A DNA stretch of 64,000 nt, taken from NCBI RefSeq assembly GCF_000761215.1, contig NZ_CP009438.1, positions 3,923,001-3,987,000 of the forward strand. Reading direction: 5' to 3'. The translations under genes and the position numbers were made by a program. Below, piece after piece: positions 52,030 through 62,446 of this stretch; position 1 is the first letter of the stretch, and every line of letters begins with the position of its first letter. A model generated the notes under the pieces. That model saw only the letters and a list, made by a program, of their open reading frames with translations, had not been told where the DNA came from and ran no database searches. This DNA is from Streptomyces glaucescens (GTDB lineage: Bacteria; Actinomycetota; Actinomycetes; Streptomycetales; Streptomycetaceae).

Positions 52030-53094
52030 TCAGCGGTCGAAGTCCAGCTCCACCTGCTCCGTCACGGGACGGGACTGGCACGCCAGTACGTACCCGGCCT
52101 CCGTCTCCTCCGTCTCCAGCGCGTAGTTGCGGTCCATGCGCACCTCGCCGGAGACCAGGAAGGCCCGGCAGGTCCCGCACACGCCGCCCTTGCAGGCGTA
52201 CGGCGCGTCGGGCCGGTTGCGCAGCACCGTGTCCAGCAGGGACTCGCCGTCCTGCACGGGCCAGGTGCCGCCGCGGCCGTCGAGCCGGGCCGTCACCGTG
52301 CTGTGCGCGGGTGCGGGTCTCGCCGGTCCTCCGGTCGGGCCGGCGTCCACGTGGAAGATCTCCTCGTGGATGCGGGCGCGGGGCACGGCCAGGTCGCGCA
52401 GTGCCCGCTCGGCGCCCTGGACGAGCCCGAAGGGTCCGCACAGGAACCATCCGGCGACCTCCGCCACCGGCAGCAGCGAGGGGAGCAGTCCGGTCAGCCG
52501 TTCCCGGTCGAGCCGTCCGGACGGCAGTCCCGCCTGCTGTTCCTCCCGGGAGAGCACCGTGACCAGCTGGAGCCGTTCGGGGTAGCGGTCCTTCAGGTCG
52601 GCGACTTCCTCGAGGAACATCGTCGAGGCGGTCGTGCGGTCGCTGCGGATCAGGCAGAACCGGGCTCCGGGTTCGCGCGCCAGCAGGGTGGAGGCGATCG
52701 ACAGCACGGGGGTGATGCCGCTGCCGCCGACGATCGCCGCGTAGAGGCCGGGCGCCGGATCGACGGTGAAGCGGCCTGCCGGAGTCATGACCTCCAGCTC
52801 GTCACCGATGTCGATCTCCTTGAGCGCGTACGTCGAGAACGCGCCGCCCTCGACCAGCCGCACCCCGACCCGCAGGGCGCGTGGGCCGTCGTCGTCGGGG
52901 GCGGGTGCGGGGGAGCAGATCGAGTAGGTGCGCCGGATCTCGGTGCCGTCCGCCCGGCGGCGCAGGGCGAGGTGCTGGCCGGGCGCGTGCCGGTACTCCT
53001 CGCGCAGTTCCGGGGGCACGGCGAGGGTCAGGGCGACGGAGTCGTCGGTGAGCCGGTCGACGGCGGCCACCCGGAGTGTGTGGAAGCGGGCCAT
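52030..53094 (-). CDS. paaE: Phenylacetyl-CoA epoxidase reductase subunit PaaE
   Basis: At 354 aa, PaaE passes electrons from NADPH to the PaaABC oxygenase. It has an FAD domain (HLALRRRADGTEIRRTYSIC near residue 45), an NAD-binding segment (LYAAIVGGSGITPVLSIAS near 118) and a C-terminal plant-type [2Fe-2S] domain with CKGGVCGTC near 300 and a fourth Cys in YVLACQSRP. The ATG at 53094 shares its first base position with the paaD stop; GTG at 53097 is the alternative. Last gene of paaABCDE. Confidence 0.95.
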   Translation of the reverse strand: MARFHTLRVAAVDRLTDDSVALTLAVPPELREEYRHAPGQHLALRRRADGTEIRRTYSICSPAPAPDDDGPRALRVGVRLVEGGAFSTYALKEIDIGDELEVMTPAGRFTVDPAPGLYAAIVGGSGITPVLSIASTLLAREPGARFCLIRSDRTTASTMFLEEVADLKDRYPERLQLVTVLSREEQQAGLPSGRLDRERLTGLLPSLLPVAEVAGWFLCGPFGLVQGAERALRDLAVPRARIHEEIFHVDAGPTGGPARPAPAHSTVTARLDGRGGTWPVQDGESLLDTVLRNRPDAPYACKGGVCGTCRAFLVSGEVRMDRNYALETEETEAGYVLACQSRPVTEQVELDFDR

Positions 53095-53645
53095 CACAAC
53101 TCCTTGAAGTGGTCGAACGGTTCACGGCAGGCGAGACAGCGGCGCAACGCCTTGCACGCGGTGGAGGAGAAGCGGCTGAGCAGTTCGGTGTCGGCGGATC
53201 CGCAGTGCGGGCAGCGGACCGGGTCGAATTCCGGCTGTGGGGCCGGTCCGGGGCCGGGGGCCGAGGTGCGGGTGGGGCCCAGGGTGACGGGGACCGGTCC
53301 GTGTTCGCGGCGCGTACGGGGCGGGGCGATGCCGAACGCGCGGAGTTTGCGGCGGCCTTCGTCGGTGATGTCGTCCGTGGTCCAGGCGGGGGTGAGCACG
53401 GTGCGCACGGTGACGTGCCGTATGCCGTGTTCGTGCAGGACCCGTTCTATGTCCAGGGTCATCGCCTCGACGGCGGGGCAGCCGGTGTAGGTCGGGGTCA
53501 GCTCGACCTCGGCCGTGCCGGTGTCGCGCAGCCGCACCGCGCGCAGCACGCCCAGCTCCCGCAGGGTGAGCACGGGCAGCTCGGGGTCGGGCACCGACCC
53601 GGCGAGCTCCAGCAGTTCCGCCTCCAGCGGGGTGGCCGCTACCAC
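53094..53645 (-). CDS. paaD: PaaD, Fe-S assembly factor for phenylacetyl-CoA epoxidase
   Basis: The 183-aa protein has a DUF59 domain (LAGSVPDPELPVLTLRELGV, then ELTPTYTGCPAVEAM) and a C-terminal Cys-rich zinc/Fe-S tail with CPHCGSADT and CLACREPF. It matures the oxygenase complex. GTG at 53645 overlaps the paaC stop; the longer frame reading from 53888 is antisense noise to paaC. Confidence 0.92.
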   Translation of the reverse strand: MVAATPLEAELLELAGSVPDPELPVLTLRELGVLRAVRLRDTGTAEVELTPTYTGCPAVEAMTLDIERVLHEHGIRHVTVRTVLTPAWTTDDITDEGRRKLRAFGIAPPRTRREHGPVPVTLGPTRTSAPGPGPAPQPEFDPVRCPHCGSADTELLSRFSSTACKALRRCLACREPFDHFKEL

Positions 53646-54412
53646 GACGCCCCCGGGTGGCTGCGGTGCAGGTGCTGCATTTCGGCGAGCATCCGGCCGA
53701 AGGGTTCGGTGTGCAGGCCCTGCCGGCCCGCGCCCGCCGACCAGGCGCCGGTGCGCGGTCCCTCGGGCACGCTGAGGGTGGCCCGGCGCAGTACCTCTCC
53801 GACGGATTCCAGCCAGGCCGCTTCCATGCCGGCCCAGTCGGTGTCCACGCCGTCCACCGGCTGGAACATCTCGCCGGTGAACCGCCACAGCGTCTCGCAG
53901 GCCCGCCGCATCCGTTCCCGGCTGGTGTCGGTGCCGTCACCGAGTCGCAGGGTCCACTGTTCGGCGTGGTCGCGGTGGTAGGCGACCTCCTTGACGGCCT
54001 TGGCGGCGAGACCCGCGAATGGGCCGTCCCCGGCGGCCAGCCGGTCGTACAGCAGATGCTGGTAGGTGGAGAAGTAGAGCTGGCGGGCGATGGTGTGGGC
54101 GAAGTCGCCGTTGGGCTGCTCCACGAGCTGGACGTTGCGGAAGGCGCGTTCCTCGCGCAGGTACGCCAGTTCGTCCTCGTCGCCGGCCATCGACAGCAGC
54201 ACCCGGGCCTGGCCGAGCAGGTCCAGGGCGATGTTGGCCAGGGCGACCTCCTCCTCCAGGACGGGGGCGTGGCCGGCCCATTCGCCGAGGCGGTGGGAGA
54301 GCACCAGGGCGTCGTCGCCGAGGGCGAGGGCCGCAGCGGTCGTCCTGCCGGCGGGCTCGGTCGTCGTGTCCGGGGTCTCCGTGCCGGGGGTCGTGGTGTC
54401 CGGGGTGGTCAC
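53639..54412 (-). CDS. paaC: PaaC, structural subunit of phenylacetyl-CoA 1,2-epoxidase
   Basis: At 257 aa this ferritin-like protein has LVLSHRLGEWAGHAPVLEEE near residue 36, ALANIALDLLGQARVLL and DFAHTIARQLYFSTYQHLL. PaaC pairs with the catalytic PaaA subunit. GTG at 54412 overlaps the paaB stop (GTGA). Confidence 0.94.
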   Translation of the reverse strand: MTTPDTTTPGTETPDTTTEPAGRTTAAALALGDDALVLSHRLGEWAGHAPVLEEEVALANIALDLLGQARVLLSMAGDEDELAYLREERAFRNVQLVEQPNGDFAHTIARQLYFSTYQHLLYDRLAAGDGPFAGLAAKAVKEVAYHRDHAEQWTLRLGDGTDTSRERMRRACETLWRFTGEMFQPVDGVDTDWAGMEAAWLESVGEVLRRATLSVPEGPRTGAWSAGAGRQGLHTEPFGRMLAEMQHLHRSHPGASW

Positions 54413-54692
54413 AGGTGCTGCACCCCTTCGGGGATCTCGTAGAACGTCGGGTGCCGGTACGGCTTGTCGGCGGCCGGCTCGAAGAACGGGTCCTTCTCGT
54501 CGGGCGAGGAGGCGGTGATCGCCGCGGACGGCACGACCCAGATGGAGACGCCCTCGCCGCGCCGTGTGTACAGGTCGCGGGCGTTGCGCAGGGCGAGTTC
54601 CGCGTCCGGGGCGTGCAGGCTGCCGGCGTGGGTGTGGGAGAGTCCGCGCCGGGAGCGGACGAAGACCTCCCACAGGGGCCAGTCGTTGGTGG

Positions 54693-54696
<4 letters not shown>
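54409..54696 (-). CDS. paaB: PaaB subunit of phenylacetyl-CoA epoxidase
   Basis: The 95-aa protein has PLWEVFVRSRRGLSHTHAGS at the N-terminus and NARDLYTRRGEGVSIWVV, as in PaaB, a small bridging subunit. It overlaps paaA by four bases. Confidence 0.95.
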
Positions 54697-55706
<1,010 letters not shown>

Positions 55707-56024
55707 CTGGTCCCCCTCGACCTGGGCTCCGCGAGGAGCAAGCTCCCGACCGATCGTTCGGTTCGTGCGCTTCCATGGTGGGACGGGCGCCGTAAGGTGT
55801 CAACCGCTGTGGATGACCTCCCGGCGGTGGCTGTGGACAAGTGCCACGGCGACCCGGCGGGGGGCTGTGCCCGGCGGGCTGTGCTGAGTAGCGTTCCGCT
55901 GGGGCGCCGCGGGCAACGGCGCGGGGCGACGACGGCTCCGCGGGGGTCCGGCGGCGGCGCCGCACGGGGGAGTCGCACGGACGGGCGGGCGGGAAACACG
56001 GACCGGATGCGGAAACGGGGCGGA
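55707..56024. promoter_or_regulatory. Divergent region upstream of paaA with operator ACCGATCGTTCGGT
   Basis: The 14-bp palindrome-like site at 55749-55762 is the exact reverse complement of the site at 60859-60872 in the paaN/paaH region, so one regulator (probably the TetR protein at 62443) should bind both. The rest of the gap holds no gene. A CTGAGTAGCGT stretch near 55885 could contain a -10 for the DUF5819 gene. Confidence 0.7.
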
Positions 56025-56855
56025 ATGGACGCGCACGGCGCAAGGGACGCGTACGAGTCAGGCGCGGCCGCGCCACCGCCCCCGCCGCCTCCAGGGACCC
56101 CGCAGCCCGCGGCGGACCCGGTGGTGACACCGTCCCCCATGGCCCCTACCGCCCCCCCGGCCTCTGATGCCGCCGGCGGCACCGCCCCGGCCGGCCCCAC
56201 CACCCCCCGCACCGGCGTGGCCGCCCTGTCCCCCCGTTACCAGGCAGGGGTCGCGCTGGCGCTCGCGGTCGTCGCGGTGGCGGTCTGTGTGCACCTCGGC
56301 ATGGTCTTCCTGCACGTCGCGCCGTCGAACACGCTGACCAAGGCGCACGGCAAGGCGATCGACGAGTGGATCTATCCGGAGTTCGAGCAGAACTGGAAGC
56401 TGTTCGCGCCGAACCCGCTCCAGCAGAACGTCGCGGTCCAGGTCCGGGCCCGGATCCGCACCGCGGACGGCGACTTCCGCACCACCGGCTGGTACGACCT
56501 GTCCGCCGAGGACGGCCGGGCCATCGACGGCAACCTGCTGCCCAGCCACACCCAGCAGAACGAGCTGCGCCGGGCCTGGGACTTCTACACCACCACCCAC
56601 GGCGGGGAGCAGCGGGCCACCGCCTCACGCGGCCTGCTCGCCGAGACGTATCTGCGCCGCATCGTCGTCCTGCGCCTGCACCGCGCGGAGGCCGCCGGAC
56701 CGGGCGGTGTCCTCGAACGCGTCCAGGTCCGCTCCCGCATCACCCCGGTGCGCCCGCCCGAATGGAGCGGGGAGCGGATCCCGCCGAAACCGGTGGACCG
56801 GGTGCTGCCCTGGTGGACGGTGCCGGCGGACGAGTCCCGGGGAGGTGCCGGGTGA
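56025..56855 (+). CDS. DUF5819 family membrane-anchored protein
   Basis: This 276-aa protein has a Pro/Ala-rich N-terminus, one membrane helix (VALALAVVAVAVCVHLGMVF near residues 76-95) and an outer domain with EFEQNWKLFAPNPLQQNVAV, typical of DUF5819. Function unknown. It overlaps the HTTM gene (GTGA), a pairing that suggests a shared role in the membrane. ATG at 56007 is an alternative start. Confidence 0.8.
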   Translation: MDAHGARDAYESGAAAPPPPPPPGTPQPAADPVVTPSPMAPTAPPASDAAGGTAPAGPTTPRTGVAALSPRYQAGVALALAVVAVAVCVHLGMVFLHVAPSNTLTKAHGKAIDEWIYPEFEQNWKLFAPNPLQQNVAVQVRARIRTADGDFRTTGWYDLSAEDGRAIDGNLLPSHTQQNELRRAWDFYTTTHGGEQRATASRGLLAETYLRRIVVLRLHRAEAAGPGGVLERVQVRSRITPVRPPEWSGERIPPKPVDRVLPWWTVPADESRGGAG

Positions 56856-58156
56856 ACCGCTTCGCCCTGGCGCTGTCCGGCGCCATCGCGCGGGCCACCG
56901 AGTCGGCCATCGGTCCGTACCAGACCGCGGTGATCCGCATCGGCTTCGCGCTGACCTGGCTGCTGTTCCTGGTGCGCGAGTTCCCGCACCGCGCGGAGCT
57001 GTACGGCCCGGACGGGCCCTGGAGCTGGACGCTCGCCGAGGAGCTGATCCGGCAGAACGGCGCGTTCACCGTGCTGATGTGGTCCGACGGCCGCGTCTGG
57101 TTCGAGTTCGTCTACGCGCTCGCCGCCGTCTCCAGCCTGCTGCTGATGCTGGGCTGGCGGACGCGCACCATGTCCGTGCTGTTCATGGTGGGCGTGCTGT
57201 CGCTGCAGAACCGCAGCGTGTTCATGGGGGACGGCGGAGACAACGTCCTGCACCTGATGTCCCTGTACCTGGTCCTGACCCGCTGCGGGCAGGTCTGGTC
57301 GCTGGACGCGCGGCGTGCCCGCCGTGTCCGGGAGGCACGCGCGCGTGGGGAGCGGCCCGGGGACCGCACCGGTCCCGTGCTGTGGGCCGTGCTGGGCCTG
57401 GCGCTCGCGGCGGCCACCGCGGCGGGCCGGTTCGACGGCGATCCGATGGTGCCGTCGCTGCTGTGGGGCGTCCTTCTGGCGCAGGCGTTGTGGTGGCTGG
57501 TCGGCCGCTACGCGCGGACCGCGCAGCCGCGAATCCTGCTCGACGTGATCGCCGACATCCTGCACAACGGCGCCCTGCTGGTGATCATGGCCGAGGCCTG
57601 TCTGATCTACGCCACGGCCGGCTGGTACAAGATCCAGGGCTCCCGCTGGCAGGACGGCACCGCCGTGTACTACCCGCTGCACCTGGACTACTTCTCGCCC
57701 TGGCCGGAACTCGCCGACGCGCTGTCCGCCAACGGCACGATGGTCATGCTGGTGACGTACGGGACGGTCCTGGTGCAGGTCGCCTTCCCGTTCACCCTGC
57801 TGCACCGGCGACTCAAGAACGTGCTGCTCGCGGCCATGATCACCGAGCATCTGGTGATCGCCGTCGTGCTCGGGCTGCCGTTCTTCTCGCTGGCGATGAT
57901 CGCGGCGGACGCGGTTTTCCTGCCGACGTCGTTCCTGCGCCGCCTGGGCGGCTGGGCGGCAGGCGCACGCGCCCGGCTGTCCTCCCGTGCGAGGCGCACC
58001 CCGGCACCGGACACCCCCGCCCCGCGGCAGGCCGTGCCCGAGCAACCGGTGGCCGGGCAACCCACGCACGAGCAAGCAGTGCCCGAGCGGTCCCTCCGCG
58101 GACAGGCCGCCCCCGGACCGGCCGTCCCCGGCCACACGGAATCCCCGGCTCCCTAG
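56852..58156 (+). CDS. HTTM-domain (gamma-carboxylase-like) membrane protein
   Basis: The 434-aa protein has about nine helices and an HTTM pattern: RIGFALTWLLFLVREFPHR, VFMGDGGDNVLHLMSLYL, CLIYATAGWYKIQGSRWQDG and TEHLVIAVVLGLPFFSLAM. The last 60 residues are hydrophilic with degenerate Pro-Glu-Gln repeats. Function unknown; some HTTM relatives are vitamin K-dependent carboxylases. Confidence 0.85.
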   Translation: MNRFALALSGAIARATESAIGPYQTAVIRIGFALTWLLFLVREFPHRAELYGPDGPWSWTLAEELIRQNGAFTVLMWSDGRVWFEFVYALAAVSSLLLMLGWRTRTMSVLFMVGVLSLQNRSVFMGDGGDNVLHLMSLYLVLTRCGQVWSLDARRARRVREARARGERPGDRTGPVLWAVLGLALAAATAAGRFDGDPMVPSLLWGVLLAQALWWLVGRYARTAQPRILLDVIADILHNGALLVIMAEACLIYATAGWYKIQGSRWQDGTAVYYPLHLDYFSPWPELADALSANGTMVMLVTYGTVLVQVAFPFTLLHRRLKNVLLAAMITEHLVIAVVLGLPFFSLAMIAADAVFLPTSFLRRLGGWAAGARARLSSRARRTPAPDTPAPRQAVPEQPVAGQPTHEQAVPERSLRGQAAPGPAVPGHTESPAP

Positions 58157-58285
58157 CCGGCCGGCCGTCAGCAGCACCCCGGGGGCCACGGCGCCCGGCA
58201 GGGCACGCCTGCTGCCCGTGGCGCGGCGGGCAGGGCCCCTGGGCCGCACGGCCCGTGGTGCGGGCGGCGCCGTAGGCTGCACGCC

Positions 58286-59062
58286 ATGAACGACCCCGCG
58301 AGCCACGCCGTGGCCGGCTCCGCCGACCTCGTGACCGCCTGGCACCGGCTGGCCGGCACCTGCGTGCTGCTGGACGGCTTCCACGCCCTCAAGCACGCCG
58401 TGCGGTTCGGTGCCGAGGTCCCGGTCGCGGTCGCCGCCGACCGGCGCGCCGCGCTCACCCTCGCCGAGGAGCTGGCCCCGGACGTCCGGCCGGCGCTGGA
58501 GGCGCTGCTCACCGAGGTGCCGGAGCGGACGTACGCCGCGCTCGTGCCGCGCCCGCATCCCACCGCGGTGGCCGCCCTCGCCGTACGGCCGTCCCGCGCG
58601 GCGAACCTGGAGCGGCTGGCCCGCACGGCGCGCAGCAGTCCGGTGGTGGTGCTCGACAACCCGCGCAACCTGGGCAACGCGGGCGCGGTGATCCGGCTGG
58701 CCGCCGGTTTCGGCGCGACCGGTGTGGTCACCACCGGCACCCTCGACCCCTGGCACCCCACGGTGGTGCGCGGTGGGGCCGGCCTGCACTTCGCGACCGC
58801 CGTGGAGCGGCTGGCGGTGGCGGAACTGCCGCCGGGCCCGGTGTTCGCGCTGGACCCGGAGGGCGACGACCTCCGCGGGGTGCGGCTCCCGGACGACGCC
58901 GTCCTCGCCTTCGGCTCCGAGCGCAGCGGGCTCTCCGCCGAACTGCGCGCGCGGGCCGACCACCTGCTGTCGCTGCCGATGCGTCCCCAGGTCTCCAGCT
59001 ACAACCTCGCGACCAGCGTGGCCATGACGCTGTACCACTGGAGCCTGGGGGGCGGCGTCTGA
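58286..59062 (+). CDS. TrmH/SpoU-family RNA 2'-O-methyltransferase
   Basis: At 258 aa it has the SPOUT knot motifs VVLDNPRNLGNAGAVIRLAA near residue 128, LAFGSERSGLSAELRA near 212 and PMRPQVSSYNLATSVAMTLY near 233. It methylates tRNA or rRNA ribose. TAGGCT (58273-58278) lies seven bases before the ATG, so the message may be leaderless. Confidence 0.9.
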   Translation: MNDPASHAVAGSADLVTAWHRLAGTCVLLDGFHALKHAVRFGAEVPVAVAADRRAALTLAEELAPDVRPALEALLTEVPERTYAALVPRPHPTAVAALAVRPSRAANLERLARTARSSPVVVLDNPRNLGNAGAVIRLAAGFGATGVVTTGTLDPWHPTVVRGGAGLHFATAVERLAVAELPPGPVFALDPEGDDLRGVRLPDDAVLAFGSERSGLSAELRARADHLLSLPMRPQVSSYNLATSVAMTLYHWSLGGGV

Positions 59063-59077
59063 GGCGGCGCCCCGCCT

Positions 59078-60769
59078 CTACGCCTCGCGCCGCACCTCGA
59101 CCACCCGGAAGCGGCTGGCGACGAAGGCGCCGTCGGTGAGGGCCGCGTTGGCCGCCGGGTTGCCGCCCGAGCCGTGGAAGTCCGAGAAGGCGGCGGTCTG
59201 GTTGACGTACACCCCTCCGGTGAGGTTGAGGGAGAGCTGGGCGGCCTCCTCCAGGCAGACCTCCTCGACGGCCCGCTCGACCTCGGCGTCGGTGGTGTAG
59301 GCACCGACCGTCATGGCGCCCTTCTCGCGGACCGTGCGCCGCAGCAGCTCCAGCGCGTCGGCGGCCGAGTCGACGGCGACGGCGAAGGAGACCGGGCCGA
59401 AGCACTCGCTCATGCAGGCGGCCTCGTCGTCCGGCTTGGCACCGTCCAGCTTCACGATCACCGGGGTGCGCACCACCGCGTCGGGGAAGTCGGGGTTGGC
59501 GACCTCGCGGGAGGCCAGCGCGACCTCGCCGAGGCCCGCGGCGGCGTCCAGCCGGGCCTTGACGTCCGGGTTGACGATGGCGCCCAGCAGGGCGTTCGCG
59601 CGGGCGTCGTCGCCGAGCAGGCCGTCCACCGCGCGGGCGAGGTCGGCGACCACCTCGTCGTAGCTCTTGGGTCCCTGGTCGGTGCTGATGCCGCCGCGCG
59701 GGATGAGCAGGTTCTGCGGGGTGGTGCACATCTGGCCGCTGTACAGCGAGAGGGAGAACGCCAGGTTGGACAGCATCCCCTTGTAGTCACCGGTCGACTC
59801 GACGAGGACGGTGTTGACGCCGGCCTTCTCGGTGTAGACCTGCGCCTGGCGGGCGTTGGCCTCCAGCCAGTCGCCGAACGCGGTGGAACCGGTGTAGTCG
59901 ATGATCCGGATCTCGGGCCGCGTGGCGAGGGTCTTGGCGATGCCCTCACCGGGCCGCTCGGCGGCCAGCGCCACCAGGTTCGGGTCGAAGCCCGCCTCGG
60001 CCAGCACGTCCCGGGCGACCCGCACGGTCAGCGCGAGCGGCAGCACCGCGCGCGGGTGCGGCTTGACGAGGACGGCGTTGCCGGTGGCGAGGGAGGCGAA
60101 CAGGCCCGGGTAGCCGTTCCAGGTCGGGAAGGTGTTGCAGCCGATGACCAGGCCGATGCCGCGCGGGACGGGCGTGAACGACTTGGTCATCGCCAGCGGG
60201 TCCCGCTTGCCCTGCGGCTTGGTCCACTCCGCGGTGCCGGGGGTGCGGACCTGCTCCGCGTACGCGTACGCCACGGCCTCCAGGCCGCGGTCCTGGGCGT
60301 GCGGGCCGCCGGCCTGGAACGCCATCATGAAGGCCTGGCCGGAGGTGTGCATGACGGCGTGCGCGAACTCGTGCGTCCGGTCGCTGATCCGCTTCAGGAT
60401 CTCCAGGCACACCACCGCGCGCAGTTCCGGGCCCGCGTCCCGCCACGCACGCTGGCCGGCCTTCATGGCGGGCAGCAGCACGTCGACGTCCGCGTGCGGG
60501 TACTCCACGCCCAGCTCGATGCCGTACGGCGACACCTCGCCGCCCACCCAGCCGTCGGTGCCGGGCTGGCCGAGGTCGAGGCGGGTGTTCAGCACGGCGT
60601 CGAACGCGGCCTTGCCCGCTCCCGCGTCCAGGCTGCCGTTCTCCCCGTAGGCCTTGGGGTGCTCGGGGTGCGGGGACCAGTACGCGCGTGTGCGGATCGC
60701 CTCCAGCGCCTGGTCGAGGGTGGGCCGGTGCTGGGCGATCAGCTGGTGCGCGGTGAGTTCGGCGGCCAT
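59078..60769 (-). CDS. paaN: PaaN, phenylacetate-pathway aldehyde dehydrogenase
   Basis: The 563-aa enzyme has an aldehyde-dehydrogenase fold with VIGCNTFPTWNGYPG near 206, IDYTGSTAFGDWLE near 290 and the catalytic Cys in SGQMCTTPQNLLIP near 343. In actinobacteria this PaaN form belongs to the phenylacetyl-CoA route at the ring-opening stage. It is divergent from the 3-hydroxyacyl-CoA dehydrogenase gene over the shared operator. Confidence 0.92.
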   Translation of the reverse strand: MAAELTAHQLIAQHRPTLDQALEAIRTRAYWSPHPEHPKAYGENGSLDAGAGKAAFDAVLNTRLDLGQPGTDGWVGGEVSPYGIELGVEYPHADVDVLLPAMKAGQRAWRDAGPELRAVVCLEILKRISDRTHEFAHAVMHTSGQAFMMAFQAGGPHAQDRGLEAVAYAYAEQVRTPGTAEWTKPQGKRDPLAMTKSFTPVPRGIGLVIGCNTFPTWNGYPGLFASLATGNAVLVKPHPRAVLPLALTVRVARDVLAEAGFDPNLVALAAERPGEGIAKTLATRPEIRIIDYTGSTAFGDWLEANARQAQVYTEKAGVNTVLVESTGDYKGMLSNLAFSLSLYSGQMCTTPQNLLIPRGGISTDQGPKSYDEVVADLARAVDGLLGDDARANALLGAIVNPDVKARLDAAAGLGEVALASREVANPDFPDAVVRTPVIVKLDGAKPDDEAACMSECFGPVSFAVAVDSAADALELLRRTVREKGAMTVGAYTTDAEVERAVEEVCLEEAAQLSLNLTGGVYVNQTAAFSDFHGSGGNPAANAALTDGAFVASRFRVVEVRREA

Positions 60770-60858
60770 GCGGGACCACTCCTCGTCTCAAGAGCTCTTC
60801 GTCGGGCTCATGACCTGTGGGAAGCCAGGGGCAGGAACGGGCAGACAGAGTTAGAGTA

Positions 60859-60872
60859 ACCGAACGATCGGT
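60859..60872. promoter_or_regulatory. PaaR-type operator ACCGAACGATCGGT in divergent paaN/paaH promoter
   Basis: This 14-bp site lies in the 159-bp gap between paaN and paaH and is the reverse complement of the site upstream of paaA. The minus-strand TACTCT just to its left may be a paaN -10. Confidence 0.7.
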
Positions 60873-60928
60873 CGGGACAAGGGGGTCCGCCGCATCTGTG
60901 GAAAACCCCGTGCGGGAGGATCGCGCTC

Positions 60929-62446
60929 ATGACAGCACTCGACCTCAGCAGCCCCGTGGCCGTCGTCGGCACCGGCACCATGGGTCAGGGCATCGCCCAG
61001 GTGGCGCTCGTCGCGGGCCACCCCGTACGGCTCCACGACGCCGTCCCCGGCCGGGCGCGGGAGGCCGCCGCCGCGATCGGCGCCCGCCTCGACCGGCTCG
61101 TCGAGAAGGACCGGATGACCGCCGCCGACCGGGACGCCGCCCGGGCCCGGCTGACGCCCGCCGAGGGTCTCGCCGACCTCGCCGACTGCGCCCTGGTGGT
61201 GGAGGCGGTCCTGGAGCGGCTGGACGTCAAGCAGGACCTGTTCCGCGAGCTGGAGGACGTCGTCGCCGACGACTGCCTGCTCGCCACCAACACCTCCTCC
61301 CTGTCGGTGACGGCCATCGGCGGCGCCCTGCGCCACCCGGGCCGTTTCGTCGGCCTGCACTTCTTCAACCCGGCGCCGCTGCTGCCGCTCGTCGAGGTCG
61401 TCTCCGGTTTCGCCACCGACGTCACCTCGGCCACGCGCGCGTACGAGACGGCCCGCGCCTGGGGCAAGACGCCGGTGGCCTGCGCCGACACCCCCGGCTT
61501 CATCGTCAACCGCATCGCCCGGCCGTTCTACGCCGAGGCCTTCGCCGTGTACGAGGCGCAGGGCGCCGACCCGGCCACCATCGACGCGGTGCTGCGCGAG
61601 TCGGGCGGCTTCAGGATGGGCGCGTTCGAGCTGACCGACCTGATCGGGCAGGACGTCAACGAGTCCGTCACGCACTCGGTGTGGCAGTCCTTCTTCCAGG
61701 ACGTGCGGTTCACCCCGTCCCTGGCCCAGCGCCGCCTGGTCGAGTCCGGCCGGCTCGGCCGCAAGACCGGGCAGGGCTGGTACGACTACCGCGAGGGTGC
61801 CGAGCGCCCCGAGCCGCACACCGCGGAGCCCGCCGCCGCGCCCGAGTACGTCGTCGCCGAGGGCGATCTGGGCCCGGCGGGCGAGCTGCTGGCGATGATC
61901 CGCGAGGCGGGCGTCCAGGTCCGGGAGGAGGACGAGGACAACGGCACCCGGCTGGTGCTGCCGAGCGGCGGTCAGCTCGTCCTCGCCGACGGCCAGACCT
62001 CGGTGGAGTTCCGCGACGTCGTCTACTTCGACCTCGCGCTCGACTACCGCAGGGCGACCCGGATCGCCCTGTCCGCGTCGCAGGACACCTCCCCGCGGAC
62101 CCTCGCCGAGGCCACCGGCCTGTTCCAGGCGCTCGGGAAGAAGGTCAGCGTCATCGGTGACGTCCCCGGCATGATCGTGGCCCGCGCGGTGGCCCGGATC
62201 ATCGACCTGGCGTACGACGCCGTCGCCAAGGGCGTGGCCACCGAGGAGGACGTCGACACCGCGATGCGGCTCGGCGTGAACTACCCCCTCGGCCCCTTCG
62301 AGTGGAACCGCCGGCTCGGCCGCGGCTGGGCCTACGCCCTCCTCGACGACCTGCATCTGCGCGACCCCTCCGGCCGGTACGCGCCGTCCCTCGCGCTCTA
62401 CCGTCACGCGTACGCCACCGACAAGCGGGAGGGCAGCACGTCATGA
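60929..62446 (+). CDS. paaH: 3-hydroxyacyl-CoA dehydrogenase PaaH
   Basis: At 505 aa it has the NAD motif VAVVGTGTMGQGIAQVAL at the N-terminus, FVGLHFFNPAPLLPLVEVV near residue 137 and DTPGFIVNRIARPFYAEAF near 188. A second dehydrogenase C-terminal domain lies near residues 410-500 (IVARAVARIIDLAYDAVAKG). It oxidises 3-hydroxyadipyl-CoA in phenylacetate degradation. Its stop overlaps the TetR start (ATGA). Confidence 0.92.
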   Translation: MTALDLSSPVAVVGTGTMGQGIAQVALVAGHPVRLHDAVPGRAREAAAAIGARLDRLVEKDRMTAADRDAARARLTPAEGLADLADCALVVEAVLERLDVKQDLFRELEDVVADDCLLATNTSSLSVTAIGGALRHPGRFVGLHFFNPAPLLPLVEVVSGFATDVTSATRAYETARAWGKTPVACADTPGFIVNRIARPFYAEAFAVYEAQGADPATIDAVLRESGGFRMGAFELTDLIGQDVNESVTHSVWQSFFQDVRFTPSLAQRRLVESGRLGRKTGQGWYDYREGAERPEPHTAEPAAAPEYVVAEGDLGPAGELLAMIREAGVQVREEDEDNGTRLVLPSGGQLVLADGQTSVEFRDVVYFDLALDYRRATRIALSASQDTSPRTLAEATGLFQALGKKVSVIGDVPGMIVARAVARIIDLAYDAVAKGVATEEDVDTAMRLGVNYPLGPFEWNRRLGRGWAYALLDDLHLRDPSGRYAPSLALYRHAYATDKREGSTS

